DNA of 64,000 nt from the NCBI GenBank assembly GCA_964608315.1, contig CAZSNF010000007.1, positions 75,835-139,834 of the forward strand, written 5' to 3'. Below the pieces are notes generated by a model. The model made no database searches. It saw only the letters and a program-made list of their open reading frames with translations, and was not told where the DNA came from. Both the position numbers and the translations under genes were made by a program. Below are positions 51,050 through 61,200 of the stretch, piece by piece; positions within the stretch are counted from its first letter, which is position 1, and every line of letters starts with the position of its first letter. The DNA comes from VXPQ01 sp964608315 (GTDB taxonomy: Bacteria > Bacteroidota > Rhodothermia > Rhodothermales > VXPQ01).

Positions 51050-51925
51050 ATGGAGTTCCCCGCCGTACATATCGATGCGAACACGCGTCTGGTAGGTGTG
51101 CTCGGTTATCCTTTGGGGCAAACGCTGTCCCCGTTTATTCATAACACGGCTTTTGCCGCCCAGGGCGTCAATTTTGCGTTCGCAGCCTTTCCCGTACTCC
51201 CCGAACGCGTCGGGGATGGGGTGCGCGGTCTTGCGGCGCTGCATTTCGCGGGTGCGGGCGTCACCATTCCTCACAAGCAGGCCGTCCTTCCATATCTGGA
51301 TGAATTGTCTCCGCGGGCGCGCGCTGTCGGCGCTTCAAACATGATTGTGCGCCGTCCTGACGGCACGCTTTTCGGGGATAATACGGATGTGCCCGGTTTT
51401 TTGGCTCCGCTTTTTTCCCTGACGGATCGGCTCCGGGGCGCCGAGATGGCGGTGCTTGGCGCCGGGGGCGCGGCGCGCGCTGTCGCCTACGCGCTGCTCG
51501 TTACGTTTCGCCCCAAACGTCTTACGCTCATTGCACGGACTCCTTCCAGGGCAGATATTCTGGCCAAAGACCTGACTGCGTTCGACGAGAACAAGGCGCT
51601 TGAAGTACGCGCCTTTTCGTCTGCCCGGGCTGCGGTTCGCAGTGCGCGGCTTGTGGTGAACGCGACGCCCGTGGGCATGTATCCTGCGGTGGACGCGTCC
51701 CCCTGGCCGGACGCCGCCGATTTCGGCGAGGACCATATCGTGTACGACATCGTGTACAATCCCGAGGAGACGCGCTTGCTTGCCGACGCCGCCCGTCGGG
51801 GCGCGGCGCCTGTTGGCGGGCTCGATATGCTGGTGGAGCAGGCAGCGGTGGCCTATGCGCAATGGACCGGGCGCAAGATGCCTGTCGATGTGGTCAGGGA
51901 CGCCTTGCGCAGACGTTCGGAGTAG
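51050..51925 (+). CDS. aroE: Shikimate dehydrogenase
   Basis: NADP-dependent reduction of 3-dehydroshikimate in aromatic amino-acid synthesis. The 291-residue product has the shikimate site GVLGYPLGQTLSPFIHN, the catalytic lysine in GAGVTIPHKQAVLPYLD, SNMIVRRPDGTLFGDNTDVP, the NADP glycine loop VLGAGGAARAVAYALL, VVNATPVGM and GGLDMLVEQAAVAYAQWTG. ATG 51050 begins one base after the antiporter stop codon, so the genes are probably co-transcribed and coupled. menC follows 13 bases later. Confidence 0.95.
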   Translation: MEFPAVHIDANTRLVGVLGYPLGQTLSPFIHNTAFAAQGVNFAFAAFPVLPERVGDGVRGLAALHFAGAGVTIPHKQAVLPYLDELSPRARAVGASNMIVRRPDGTLFGDNTDVPGFLAPLFSLTDRLRGAEMAVLGAGGAARAVAYALLVTFRPKRLTLIARTPSRADILAKDLTAFDENKALEVRAFSSARAAVRSARLVVNATPVGMYPAVDASPWPDAADFGEDHIVYDIVYNPEETRLLADAARRGAAPVGGLDMLVEQAAVAYAQWTGRKMPVDVVRDALRRRSE

Positions 51926-51938
51926 CGGAGAACGCCGC

Positions 51939-53060
51939 ATGCTGACGCTCGACACGATCGAGATGCGCGAGATCCGGTTGCCGCTGAAGCAGCCGTTCAG
52001 GACCGCATCCGGCGTACAGGATAGCCGCCGCATTTTGTTGCTCGAAATCACTGCGCGCACCGGAGAAATCGCATGGAGCGAATGCGTGGCGCAGGAAACG
52101 CCGCGCTACAGTCCCGAAACGATCGACACGGCGTGGCTCGCCATTCGGGAATGGTTCGCCCCGGTTCTCAGGGGCTGCGCGATTGCTGCTCCTTCGGATG
52201 TGCTTGCCCGCCTGGCCGTGTTTCGCGGGCACCGGATGGCGAAAGCGGCGCTGGAAATGGCGTGCTGGAATCTCGAAGCGCAGCAATCGGGGATCTCGCT
52301 TGCCGCTTTGCTCGGCGGCGCCCGGCGGCGTATTCCCGCCGGAATCGCCATTGGCATGCAGCCGGAGGAGCGCCTGCTTGTGGAGCGCGTACGGGAGCGT
52401 CTGGCGCAAGGCTATCGGAATGTGAAAATCAAGATAGGACGGACCGCCGATGTGCGTTGCGTGGAGGCGGTGCGGGCGGAGTTCGGTCCGGACATTCCGT
52501 TGTCCGTCGATGCGAACGCTTCCTATACGCTGGCCGACATCGAGCTTCTGCGCGCCCTCGACGGGTATGGATTAACCATGATCGAGCAGCCTCTTGCACA
52601 CGACGACCTGATTCGCCATGCGGCTTTGCAGGAGCAGCTTGCTACGCCGATTTGCCTCGACGAATCCATCACCGGCCTGGATCGGGCGGAAGATATGGTT
52701 CGACTGCGCAGCGGGCGCATCGTTAATGTGAAGCCGGGTCGCGTGGGCGGATTGTCCGCCGCGCTTTCGATTCATGCCCTGTGCCGCAAGCATCGTCTCG
52801 ACGCCTGGGTTGGCGGAATGCTTGAAACAGGCATAGGCCGCGCTTATAATGTGGCGCTGGCTTCGCTTCCCGGTTTTACCCTGCCGGGCGATCTTGCCCC
52901 GGGCAGCCGCTACTGGGCGCAGGATATCGTGCAGCCCGCGTGGATCATGTCTCCCGACGGTTTTGTGGAGGCGCCCTGGGAGCAGCCCGGATTAGGCGTC
53001 GAAGCAGACCGCGACCGGATTAACCAGCTCACGCATCGCTCCGAACGGCTGGCGTTGTAA
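51939..53060 (+). CDS. menC: o-Succinylbenzoate synthase (enolase superfamily)
   Basis: Predicted dehydratase of the menaquinone pathway, 373 residues. It has the capping domain MLTLDTIEMREIRLPLKQPF and the barrel with catalytic lysines in NVKIKIGRT, metal ligands in LSVDANASY, ICLDESITG and a second lysine region VNVKPGRVGGLSAALSIHAL, then WVGGMLETGIGRAYNVALAS. Members of this MenC group also act as N-acylamino-acid racemases, so both activities are possible. It follows aroE by 13 bases; both draw on chorismate metabolism. No other men gene is adjacent. ATG 51939 is supported by the family N-terminus and a ggag-like site. Confidence 0.88.
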   Translation: MLTLDTIEMREIRLPLKQPFRTASGVQDSRRILLLEITARTGEIAWSECVAQETPRYSPETIDTAWLAIREWFAPVLRGCAIAAPSDVLARLAVFRGHRMAKAALEMACWNLEAQQSGISLAALLGGARRRIPAGIAIGMQPEERLLVERVRERLAQGYRNVKIKIGRTADVRCVEAVRAEFGPDIPLSVDANASYTLADIELLRALDGYGLTMIEQPLAHDDLIRHAALQEQLATPICLDESITGLDRAEDMVRLRSGRIVNVKPGRVGGLSAALSIHALCRKHRLDAWVGGMLETGIGRAYNVALASLPGFTLPGDLAPGSRYWAQDIVQPAWIMSPDGFVEAPWEQPGLGVEADRDRINQLTHRSERLAL

Positions 53061-53069
53061 TGCGTCCGT

Positions 53070-53984
53070 TCAGGGGCCGCTTTTTTCCGGGCGCTCCGTA
53101 CGGCGCGCACGCTGCGCCATCCTTGCTACGAAGGCAAAGCCCGCCGCCGCCAGCAACACAACCGTTCCGATCGGCTGGCCTTCGCCGGGCCACTCAAGCG
53201 CGCGTTCCGCCGTTTGCCATGGCCAGAGCGCCCGCAGCGCGCCGATCATCAAGCCCGTCAGCGCCGCCATGGTCAGGTCGGCGTATTGTTTGAGAAGGCG
53301 GTTGAGCAAGCGCGAAAACAATCCCAGGCCCGCCGTTGCGCCCGCTGCAAACAGCGCGATATATCCGATATTCCCGTCGTTCAGCGCATGCAGGGTTGTT
53401 TCGTACATACCCATGGCCTTGAGCAGGAATGCCCCGGAAACGCCGGGCAAGATCATAGCGCAAATCGCAATGGCTGCAGAGGCGAACACACGGATGCCCG
53501 AAGGCGCCGCCGCATGTCCCGCCGCCGGAATGCCCGTAAGGAAAAAAGCCGCTGCGCCCGTCGCCGCAACCATGCATAGCACGGGCATGTTTTTCTGCTC
53601 GATTCGTTTCCAGGGAACCGCTGCCGATCCCGCCACCAGACCGAGGAACAGCCCCAGCATCCGGTGGGGCCAGGTTTCCAGCAGGATCGGAATGCCTTTC
53701 GCTCCGACAACAAGCGCTATGCCTGTTCCCGCGGCGAGCGGCAGCGCCAGCCCCCATTCGAGGAGCGCGCCGTGTCGTCGCATGTCGTCGAATCGCCCTC
53801 GGACCAGCGCGGTCAGCATCGAAAAGCCATGGCTGATAACGGCAATCAGCCGGGGGTAAATGCCGACAATGAAGGCAACGGTGCCTCCGCTTACGCCCGG
53901 GACAATATCCGCGGCGCCCATCAGCAGGCCCTGTGCGGCGTGCGTCAGGCTTTTTCGGAGGCTATACCCGCGGCGCAGGCCCAT
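53070..53984 (-). CDS. DUF368 membrane protein (PopT-type undecaprenyl phosphate translocase)
   Basis: Polytopic membrane protein of 304 residues. The family signatures are clear: LMGAADIVPGVSGGTVAFIV near the N-terminus and its internal repeat ICAMILPGVSGAFLLKAMGM in the second half. About eight to ten hydrophobic segments are present. DUF368 proteins (PopT) have been shown to help recycle the carrier lipid undecaprenyl phosphate across the inner membrane, so a role in cell-wall and surface polysaccharide synthesis is likely. The basic C-terminus (MAQRARRTERPEKSGP) is cytoplasmic. It lies just downstream of the TPR gene on the same strand. Confidence 0.9.
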   Translation of the reverse strand: MGLRRGYSLRKSLTHAAQGLLMGAADIVPGVSGGTVAFIVGIYPRLIAVISHGFSMLTALVRGRFDDMRRHGALLEWGLALPLAAGTGIALVVGAKGIPILLETWPHRMLGLFLGLVAGSAAVPWKRIEQKNMPVLCMVAATGAAAFFLTGIPAAGHAAAPSGIRVFASAAIAICAMILPGVSGAFLLKAMGMYETTLHALNDGNIGYIALFAAGATAGLGLFSRLLNRLLKQYADLTMAALTGLMIGALRALWPWQTAERALEWPGEGQPIGTVVLLAAAGFAFVARMAQRARRTERPEKSGP

Positions 53985-54003
53985 TTCCGAATCCCGGCAG
54001 GCG

Positions 54004-55386
54004 TCAGCGCTGGATGTCGCGCCACATATCCGGACAACTGCGCCGAAATTCCTCTCGCATGTCCGGATCCATCCGGAGCGCCTTCTTCAGCGAATGCAGG
54101 CCCTTGTCCGTTCGCTCCAGTGCGAACAATATCCGCGCCTGCAGAAAATACCCGTCCGCGTCGGGATGCAACGTCAGGGCTGTTTTGCAGGCGTTCAGCG
54201 CTGCTTCGGGATGATCTGTTTCCAAACAGATTTCGGCCAAATCCAGCCAGGCGTCCCTGTTGTCGGGATGGGCGGTTACGATTTGCTCGCAGGTTTGCAA
54301 CGCTTCCGCAATATTTCCTGCGTTATACAGGCAATCCGCTTTGGCGTGCCAGAACTCCGCAATGTCGGGTTTCAGCGCCAGCGCGCGGTCGAATAGTTGC
54401 AGCGCTTCGTCGTATCGTTCGAGTGCGTCCAGGCAACACGCCATTCCGTACCAGGCTTCGGAATGCGCGTTATCCTTCTCAACGACTTTTCCGAAGTATT
54501 CGAAGGCCTGTGCGTACTCTTCCATTTCCTCGAACGCGAGTCCGAGATTGTACCAGGTTGCCGCGTCGCCGCCCTCCAATGCAATCACTTTCCGGTAACT
54601 TTCCACTGCTTCTTCAGGGCGGCCCATGTTGGCCAGCGCATTGCCCCGGTTATACCACGCCGAGGCGAAATCGTCCTGTATGGCGATGGCCATTTCATAG
54701 GAATCCACGGCGGCTTTGAAGCGGGACATTCGGCTGAGCACAATGCCCCGGTTGTACCAAGCGTCCTGGGAATAGGGATCGATGTCGATGTGCCGTTCGT
54801 AGCAGGCAATGCTTTCCGCGTCTTTTTCGAGGCAGTCGTAGCAGAACCCGAGTTCGTACCAGATTTCGGGATGTTCGGGATTCAGTTTCGCGCATCGATG
54901 GAACGAGGCGAGGGCCTCCTTCAGGGAATCGAGATGCTCCAGCGTTACGCCGCGCTGGAAGAACGCTTCGTCGTGGATCGGATCGATTCGGATGGCTTCT
55001 TCGCAGGCGTGCAGCGCTTCCCGGTTCCGTCCGAGCGCATTGAGCGTGGCGCCCCGGCTGACGTGCGTTTCGGCGTCTACCGGATTCAGGGCCAGCGCCT
55101 TGTCGTAGGCTTCCAGCGCTTCCTGGTGTCGTTCGAGGTTGTTCAGGAGAACGCCTCGCCGCATCCAGGCGTCCGAGGATTGGGACATGACGTCCAGCAA
55201 CCGATCAACGACGCGCAGGGCGTCTTCGTAGCGTCCCTGTTCGAAGTAGTAATTGGCGATATCCTCCAACGAATCCGAATCAAGCCACGCAGGCGCATTC
55301 CCCTCATAGGCGGAGAGCAGTGCGTTCATTCGTTTTTCGTCAGCAGGCTCGTCGTAGTCCTCGAACTCGAAATCAAACATGCTCAT
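54004..55386 (-). CDS. Tetratricopeptide-repeat protein
   Basis: A 460-residue protein made almost entirely of TPR units, at least eleven in tandem from about residue 40 to the end. Examples are IANYYFEQGRYEDALRVVDR, EALEAYDKALALNPVDAETH, SAWYNRGNALANMGRPEEAV and LYNAGNIAEALQTCEQIVTA. An acidic N-terminal segment (MSMFDFEFEDYDEPADE) precedes them. No signal peptide is evident, so it is probably a cytoplasmic scaffold. The partner is unknown. It precedes the DUF368 gene by 19 bases on the same strand, suggesting an operon. Confidence 0.9.
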   Translation of the reverse strand: MSMFDFEFEDYDEPADEKRMNALLSAYEGNAPAWLDSDSLEDIANYYFEQGRYEDALRVVDRLLDVMSQSSDAWMRRGVLLNNLERHQEALEAYDKALALNPVDAETHVSRGATLNALGRNREALHACEEAIRIDPIHDEAFFQRGVTLEHLDSLKEALASFHRCAKLNPEHPEIWYELGFCYDCLEKDAESIACYERHIDIDPYSQDAWYNRGIVLSRMSRFKAAVDSYEMAIAIQDDFASAWYNRGNALANMGRPEEAVESYRKVIALEGGDAATWYNLGLAFEEMEEYAQAFEYFGKVVEKDNAHSEAWYGMACCLDALERYDEALQLFDRALALKPDIAEFWHAKADCLYNAGNIAEALQTCEQIVTAHPDNRDAWLDLAEICLETDHPEAALNACKTALTLHPDADGYFLQARILFALERTDKGLHSLKKALRMDPDMREEFRRSCPDMWRDIQR

Positions 55387-55539
55387 GCAGGCGTCGCAAT
55401 ACGGGTTGCAAGAGAGGCGTACAGGGCGTTGCCGCCCGAAGAAATAAAAGATCGAGCGGAAAAAAAGTTCGCCGTATTATAACAGGGTACTGTCCAATTT
55501 GCAAAGAGTTCGTTTTCTCCGGTTGCAGAATGCGGGTGC

Positions 55540-55627
55540 AAGCAAGGGCCTGCCATGCTGCTTCGTCATTCCTTGCAGGCACGCTCCTCGCAAGCCCCTG
55601 AGCTTTGCGGACTTAATCAGGGTATCC
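55540..55627. mobile_element. MITE-B right half, abutting tmk
   Basis: Right part of the element, from gcctgccatgctgcttcgtc to GACTTAATCAGGGTATCC. A decayed left end may start near 55485 (ggtactgtccaatttgcaaa). The last base is one base before the tmk start codon. Confidence 0.75.
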
Positions 55628-55628
55628 T

Positions 55629-56321
55629 ATGATTTTCGTAACGATCGAAGGGGTTGACGGCGCCGGGAAAAGCACCCAGGCCACTCGGCTGGTCCAGCGG
55701 TTGAACGAGGAAGGGCGCGAGGCCGTACTTTTTCGGGAGCCCGGAGGTACGCCGCTTTCCGAGCATATTCGATCCCTTCTGCTCGACACGCCCGATCTTG
55801 CGATCGACCCATTGCCGGAATTATTGCTGTTTTCCGCTGCGAGGGCGCAACTCGTGAAAGATTGCATTCGCCCGGCGCTGGACGGGGGAAAGGTTGTGGT
55901 GTGCGACCGATTCTACGATTCAACCACGGCGTACCAGGGCGCAGGCCGCGGGATTGCGGCCCTGGACTGGATATCGTCCCTGAATGCGCGGGTTGCGGAC
56001 GGGCTTCGTCCGGATCGGACCTGGCTGCTTGCGCTTCCTCCCGACGAGGCCGTGCGCCGCCGCGCCCAGCGCTCCGGGCCGCTTTTCGAAGATTCCGAAG
56101 ACTTGGCCGTTCTCCCGGAGGGTGCATTGCGCCCCGCGCCGGATCGCATGGAACAGGCCGGGCAGGCGTTCTACGACCGGGTAGCGCAAGCATTCGACGA
56201 CCTGGCGGCGGCGGAGCCGGATCGCATCGTACGTCTCAATGGCTCCATGCACGAGGACGATCTTGCCGGGATCATCTGGCGCGACATTCAGGATTTGCTG
56301 ACCAAATGGCCGGGCAGGTGA
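55629..56321 (+). CDS. tmk: Thymidylate kinase
   Basis: Phosphorylates dTMP to dTDP. The 230-residue product has the P-loop MIFVTIEGVDGAGKSTQATR, the DR(Y/H) motif in VVVCDRFYDSTTAYQGAGRG and the lid region RRRAQRSGPLFEDSEDL. The ATG follows the MITE-B end by one base, so its ribosome site must lie in the element (gggtatcc), which is a poor Shine-Dalgarno match. No alternative downstream start would keep the P-loop strand intact. The fur-family gene follows 118 bases later. Confidence 0.95.
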   Translation: MIFVTIEGVDGAGKSTQATRLVQRLNEEGREAVLFREPGGTPLSEHIRSLLLDTPDLAIDPLPELLLFSAARAQLVKDCIRPALDGGKVVVCDRFYDSTTAYQGAGRGIAALDWISSLNARVADGLRPDRTWLLALPPDEAVRRRAQRSGPLFEDSEDLAVLPEGALRPAPDRMEQAGQAFYDRVAQAFDDLAAAEPDRIVRLNGSMHEDDLAGIIWRDIQDLLTKWPGR

Positions 56322-56439
56322 GGCAATGCGCAGCGGCGTAATCTGCTTCGGCGTTTTTGCGTCATATTTTTTCGGAACCGCACATCCCCCGGAACGGTTC
56401 AGAACAGGGTCAAACCCCCAGCGCATCCCGGTCTTCCTC

Positions 56440-56919
56440 ATGTCCGTCCCCACTCAGCAAATGGAAGAAGTTCGCCGCATTTTCGGCGTTTTTCTCCAGA
56501 AACGCGGTCGCAGGCAGACGCCCGAGCGCTTTGCTGTTCTGGAGGAAATATACGCCACGACCGATCATGTGGACGCCGACGAACTCTACATCCGCCTGAA
56601 AGACAGCGGACATCGGGTAAGCCGCGCGACGGTGTACAACACGCTGGAGTTATTGATAGACTGCAATCTGGTGGTCCGGCATCAGTTCGGGAGAAATCAG
56701 GCGAAATACGAACGGGCTTTCAGCTACTGGCAGCACGACCACCTGATTTGCATGGACTGCAACGAATTGTTCGAATTTTGCGATCCGCGCATACAGAGCA
56801 TACAGGAAATGGTTGCGGAAATATACCAGTTCGAGATCAAGCACCATTCGCTCAATATGTATGGGCGGTGCATCCGGGACGGATGCCCGAACAGGACGTC
56901 CGTTGCGCAAGAGGCATGA
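56440..56919 (+). CDS. Fur-family metalloregulator
   Basis: Dimeric DNA-binding repressor of the Fur/PerR/Zur family, 159 residues. It has the winged-helix part RRQTPERFAVLEEIYATTDH, HVDADELYIRLKDSGHRVSR and ATVYNTLELLIDCNLVVRHQ, then the metal-binding dimerisation domain with HDHLICMDCNELFEFCD and the second cysteine pair in GRCIRDGCPN. Four cysteines suggest a structural zinc site. Which metal or peroxide it senses is not clear. The frame is open upstream to 56326, but ATG 56440 matches the family start. Confidence 0.93.
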   Translation: MSVPTQQMEEVRRIFGVFLQKRGRRQTPERFAVLEEIYATTDHVDADELYIRLKDSGHRVSRATVYNTLELLIDCNLVVRHQFGRNQAKYERAFSYWQHDHLICMDCNELFEFCDPRIQSIQEMVAEIYQFEIKHHSLNMYGRCIRDGCPNRTSVAQEA

Positions 56920-56977
56920 GGCGGAACGCCCGCCATATCTTGACGTTATACGAAACTGTGCGTATGTTGCGCAGGAT

Positions 56978-57466
56978 ATGCTTTCTGAACCCGGCCCCGC
57001 ATTTTCGTCTTTCTTGAAACGATTCGTTCTCATAGCGCTTGCGACGGCGGCGACGGGAAGCCTTCCCGGCTTCACGGCGCTTCCTTTCGACGCAGCGTCG
57101 CAGGCGGACGCCCGGCTTGACTATGTCAGCAACTTCAAGGCGCTTCGCTTCGATGTCTTGCTGGACGAAGGCGTACCCGTCGTGGAATGGGCTGCGGAGT
57201 CCGAAGACGGTCTGGATCATTACGAAGTGGAAGTGAGCGCGGAATCGGGCGCCGTCCCAAGAGTGGTCGAGATCGCGCCGCGCGGGCCGCAATATCCGTA
57301 TGTATACAGGGACGACGATTTGTACAAGGGGGCCGAAGCAGTACGGTATACCTTGTACGCCGTGCTGGACGATGGGGGAAGGCAAATCGTAGGGTCCAGG
57401 CAGATCGCGTATACGCCGACCGCCGTTCGGCGCACCTGGGGCAGCATCAAGGCGATGTTTCAATGA
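56978..57466 (+). CDS. Exported hypothetical protein with fibronectin-like fold
   Basis: A 162-residue protein with a probable signal sequence (FLKRFVLIALATAATGSLPG). The mature part (LDYVSNFKALRFDVLLDEGV, PVVEWAAESEDGLDHYEVEV and AVRYTLYAVLDDGGRQIVGS) is strand-rich and has the VEWxxxxExxxxxYxVE pattern of fibronectin type III-like domains. Function is unknown. It follows the Fur-family gene by 58 bases on the same strand; whether it is regulated by it is unknown. An alternative upstream start cannot be excluded, but ATG 56978 has a gcagga site. Confidence 0.65.
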   Translation: MLSEPGPAFSSFLKRFVLIALATAATGSLPGFTALPFDAASQADARLDYVSNFKALRFDVLLDEGVPVVEWAAESEDGLDHYEVEVSAESGAVPRVVEIAPRGPQYPYVYRDDDLYKGAEAVRYTLYAVLDDGGRQIVGSRQIAYTPTAVRRTWGSIKAMFQ

Positions 57467-57489
57467 GACATAGCGGGGCGTGCAAGGCA

Positions 57490-57639
57490 TAGCTGCTCCT
57501 CACAGCCTCCCGAAGGGCGTTTTGCGTCCGCCATGCCCCGAATCTGCAGCGTTTGCCGCTGACTTCAACGACGCCATTAATGACGTTCTTTACGCGCGAA
57601 TGCGAAGCGCTGCTCGAAGCAGATTTGATCAGCGTATCC
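57490..57639. mobile_element. MITE-B half copy (150 bp) upstream of pyrR
   Basis: Contains the second hairpin and right end: from ctcacagcctcccgaagggc to AGATTTGATCAGCGTATCC. The first hairpin and left end are missing. The hairpin arms (GCGTTTTGCGT with atgcgaagcgc) differ from other copies but can still pair with G-U steps. It lies between the hypothetical gene and pyrR, 41 bases before the pyrR ATG. Confidence 0.8.
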
Positions 57640-57680
57640 TGAATTCCCGTACTTCGTCCTCATTTTCCTGTTTTTGTCCT

Positions 57681-58196
57681 ATGGCGCGCAGGCTCATCAT
57701 GTCGCCGGAGCGCGTACAGCGCATGCTGGTGCGGCTTTCCTGCGAGATTGTCGAACGCAACCGCGGGGCGTCCAACGTGGAGCTGGTGGGTATCCGTCGC
57801 CGAGGCGCTGCCGTGGCGGCGGCGATCGCCCGCGAGATGGAGATGCTTGAAGGCCGCCCGTTCGAGATCGGCGATCTGGACGTATCCGGATATCGGGACG
57901 ATCGGGACCCCGCCGCGGAAATCGCCGATACGTCCCGCATGGCGCGCGATATTGCGGATCGGGACGTCGTACTCGTGGACGACGTGCTTTTTACGGGCCG
58001 CACGGCCCGCGCAGCCCTCGATGCACTGGTCCGCTATGGTCGTCCGCGGAGCGTACAGATGGCGGCGCTGGTCGATCGGGGGCACAGGGAATATCCGATC
58101 CAGCCAGATTACATAGGACTTTTTCTGCAAACCAAGCACCGCGAACGCGTGGACGTAGACGTGAACGACAAGTTCGCGATCCATATTGTGGAATAA
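57681..58196 (+). CDS. pyrR: PyrR bifunctional protein / uracil phosphoribosyltransferase
   Basis: Regulator of pyrimidine genes and often also uracil phosphoribosyltransferase. The 171-residue product has the PRPP-binding loop VVLVDDVLFTGRTARAALD (96-114), ELVGIRRRGAAVAAAIAREM, and VDRGHREYPIQPDYIG. The first residues MARRLIMSPERVQRMLVRLS match the family. In gram-positives PyrR binds RNA attenuators; in other phyla the RNA role is less certain. No pyr genes or attenuator-like structure are seen nearby. A MITE-B half copy lies upstream, so the promoter may have been changed by insertion. Confidence 0.92.
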   Translation: MARRLIMSPERVQRMLVRLSCEIVERNRGASNVELVGIRRRGAAVAAAIAREMEMLEGRPFEIGDLDVSGYRDDRDPAAEIADTSRMARDIADRDVVLVDDVLFTGRTARAALDALVRYGRPRSVQMAALVDRGHREYPIQPDYIGLFLQTKHRERVDVDVNDKFAIHIVE

Positions 58197-58270
58197 TTTT
58201 CCAGTGGTTATATTATTTCTATTGGTTGCGCCAATAGTTTCGTCGTCCTGTTCACGAATCTAGTTTTGTT

Positions 58271-61200
58271 ATGTTACCGTCCCCCGGTTTGTTGCGTTCC
58301 TCTTCTGTTCTTCCTTCGTCTGCTGCATGCGTCGCGAGGCGCTCCGTCGGGTTCGCCCGAAGCGTTTTGGCCGTCGCGCTTATGGCGTTCGTTGTTTTGT
58401 GGGGCGCGCCGGTCCATGCCCAATCGACGGGCGACGTTACAGGGACCGTGCTGGACGCCTTGGACGGCCGTCCCCTCGAAGCTGTCGAAGTGTATATCAC
58501 TGGCCTGGACGCCATCGTGTATACGGACGAAACAGGCTCCTTCGGTTTCTCCTTCGTGCCGGCGGGCGAGCAATCCCTGCGTCTTTCCCTCATCGGCTAC
58601 GCTACGCTGGTGCGCGAGGTGACCGTGGGCGCCGGAGAGACCGCGACCTTGTCGCTACGGATCACGCCTACTGTGCTGAATCTGGAAGAAGTGGTCGTGA
58701 CCGGTACGTCCATCGAGGAATTTCCCATCGATTTGCCATACGCCGTTACGGCAGTCGACCGGGCCGCGCTGGCCGAGCAGGGCGCGCCGCAAATGACCGA
58801 GCTTTTCAAGAACCTCAGCGTGGCTCACGGCGTCATCGGCGAGCGGCAGAGCTGGTACAATGGCGCGGGATCGCCTACCTCCGTGCCGGAAACCGTGGCC
58901 AACGTAAATCTTCGCGGCCTGGGGGCTTCTCGTACGCTCGTGCTGTTGAACGGCCGGCGGCAGGTGTATGTCCCGGCCCGCCTGATTGGCGGTCGTTTCG
59001 TGGACGTGAATGCAATTCCCGCCATCGCTGTCCGCCGCATTGAGGTGCTGAAGGAAGGGGCTTCCGCCGTGTATGGGTCGGACGCCGTGGCGGGCGTCGC
59101 CAATTTCGTAACGCGCAGCGATTTCGACGGACTGGAGGTTTCCGCGTCTCACGAGTATTACGCCGACGCCGGCGATACGTACGCCGGGGCGATCTGGGGG
59201 GGAGACGTCGGAGGCGCCCATGCCGTGCTTTCTGCGGAAATGATGTACAGGCAGGAGTTGAGAACCGACGAGCGGGATTGGGCCTTGCGTCCGTATCCGC
59301 AGGCGGGAGGCTGGTCGTACACCGGCAACCCGGGCGCTTTTTACATGCCCTCGCTGACGGGCGCGGAAGATGCGGACGCTTTCGTCGCCGAACTGGTTGC
59401 CGCCCATGGCGACGCCGAGCGGCGGTTCCTTGATCCCCGTTGCGAGGATTTTGGCGGGTATGTCGTCGGATCTGTCACCTGCCGTTTCCGCTATGCGCCA
59501 TGGGATAATTTGATCGAACAAACCAGATACGTCCGCGCTTTCGGCGAAGTCACCGGGAGTTTCTCCGACCAATCCAATTACCGCATAGAGGGGCTATGGG
59601 CCCATTCCTCGACGCCCGACTGGCGGACTACCCCATCGTATCCGCCTATTTCTCCGTACGACGGCACGCAGATCGTGCCCTCCGCCCATCCTGGCAGGCA
59701 GGCGTTTTGCGGCGCGTATGCGGGCAGCGCAGGCTTTGCTTCCGAAGCGGCGTGTCTTGAAAACGACTGGTATTTCTTTGGCCGTCTGGTCGGGAACAGC
59801 GGGCCGTCGCGTTTTTTGTCCCGCGCGTCCGGTACGCAGCGCATTTCCGCCTCGGTCGACCATGCGTTCGAGGCGTTCGGCGGCCGGGACGCCAAGCTGG
59901 ACGTAGCGGTCAGTTACTCGCGCGCTTCCAACAACGTGAATCTTCCGGCGGAATACGCCTACAGGAAATTTCTCGCCTTCCGCGGTTTCGGCGGTCCTGA
60001 TTGCGGGGTGGGCGTGGAGGTAGATCGCGCGTCGCCCGCCGGCATGCGGCTTGGTTCGCTTAACGGCGCCTCGCCGGGACAGGGATCGTGCATGTATTAC
60101 AATCCGTTCAGCAATGCGCACTTGCACGCCGCGCAGCCCGGCTCAGCATTCGAGAACAGGGCGAATCCCGACCATGCCGGGCGCCTTGCGAACAGTCCTG
60201 CGTTGCTCGATTGGGTCAACGAGGAACTGGACCTGGAGAACAAGGCCCGGTTGTTTGTGGCCGACGCCGTATTGAGCGGCGGCCTGGTCGAAGGGCTTGC
60301 GGCGTATGCGGTCGGGTATCAGTTTCGCCGGAACGCCGTGTCGGCCACGCCGAACGATCCCGCCAACCTGAACGCGAACCCTTGTGCGGTTCCGGGAGAC
60401 GTCGGTTGCAGGGACAAGGTCGGACCCTATACGTTCACCACCGGGTATTATCCTTACGACGACGCCCGCACGGTCCATCGATTCTTTGTCGAGGTTCCTC
60501 TTACGATAGGGGCGCGTTTCGACGCCCAGGTTGCCGCGAACTACGAATTTCACGAAATCGTGCGCAGCTTCGATCCGAAGTTCGCCCTGCGCTTCCAGGC
60601 GACGGATGCGTTGATTTTCCGCGGTTCGTTGCAATCTACGCTTCGGGTGCCGTCGGTGGACGAATTGAACGAGGATCAGAGTACGGCGCTGGATTACATC
60701 GCTGAAACCGGCACGTACAAGCCGGTCGACACGTTCGGGAACGCCGATCTTGAGCCTGAGCGAGCGGTGACCTATAATATCGGCGCGGCATTTTCCCAGG
60801 AGCACCTCAAAGCTACTGTCGATTACTGGTCCTACAATTTCAGGGACGCCATCGGCGTGTTGCCGCATAGCGGGGTTACGGCCTTGTACGCCCGGGGCGG
60901 AGCCGCTCGTTCGGCCGTGCATCAATACGTTGCGTGTCCCGGCGGCGCGCAAGGTTGCGATCCCCAGCTCATTGAGCGCATCCGCGTTACGGCGGTTAAC
61001 TGGCCGGGCATTACCACATCGGGCGTTGACTGGCATGTCAGTACGCGCTTCGCCGCCGGCGCCGGAGTTATTTCAGGAGGCTTCGAAGGCACCTGGACCC
61101 GCTCCTACTTTGTGAAAGCGCTTTCGATCGGCGGCGTGGAGCTGGCGGGCGAACTGGAGGGCGCCGGGTATCTGAACCGGTACAATCCGGCCGCTCCGCC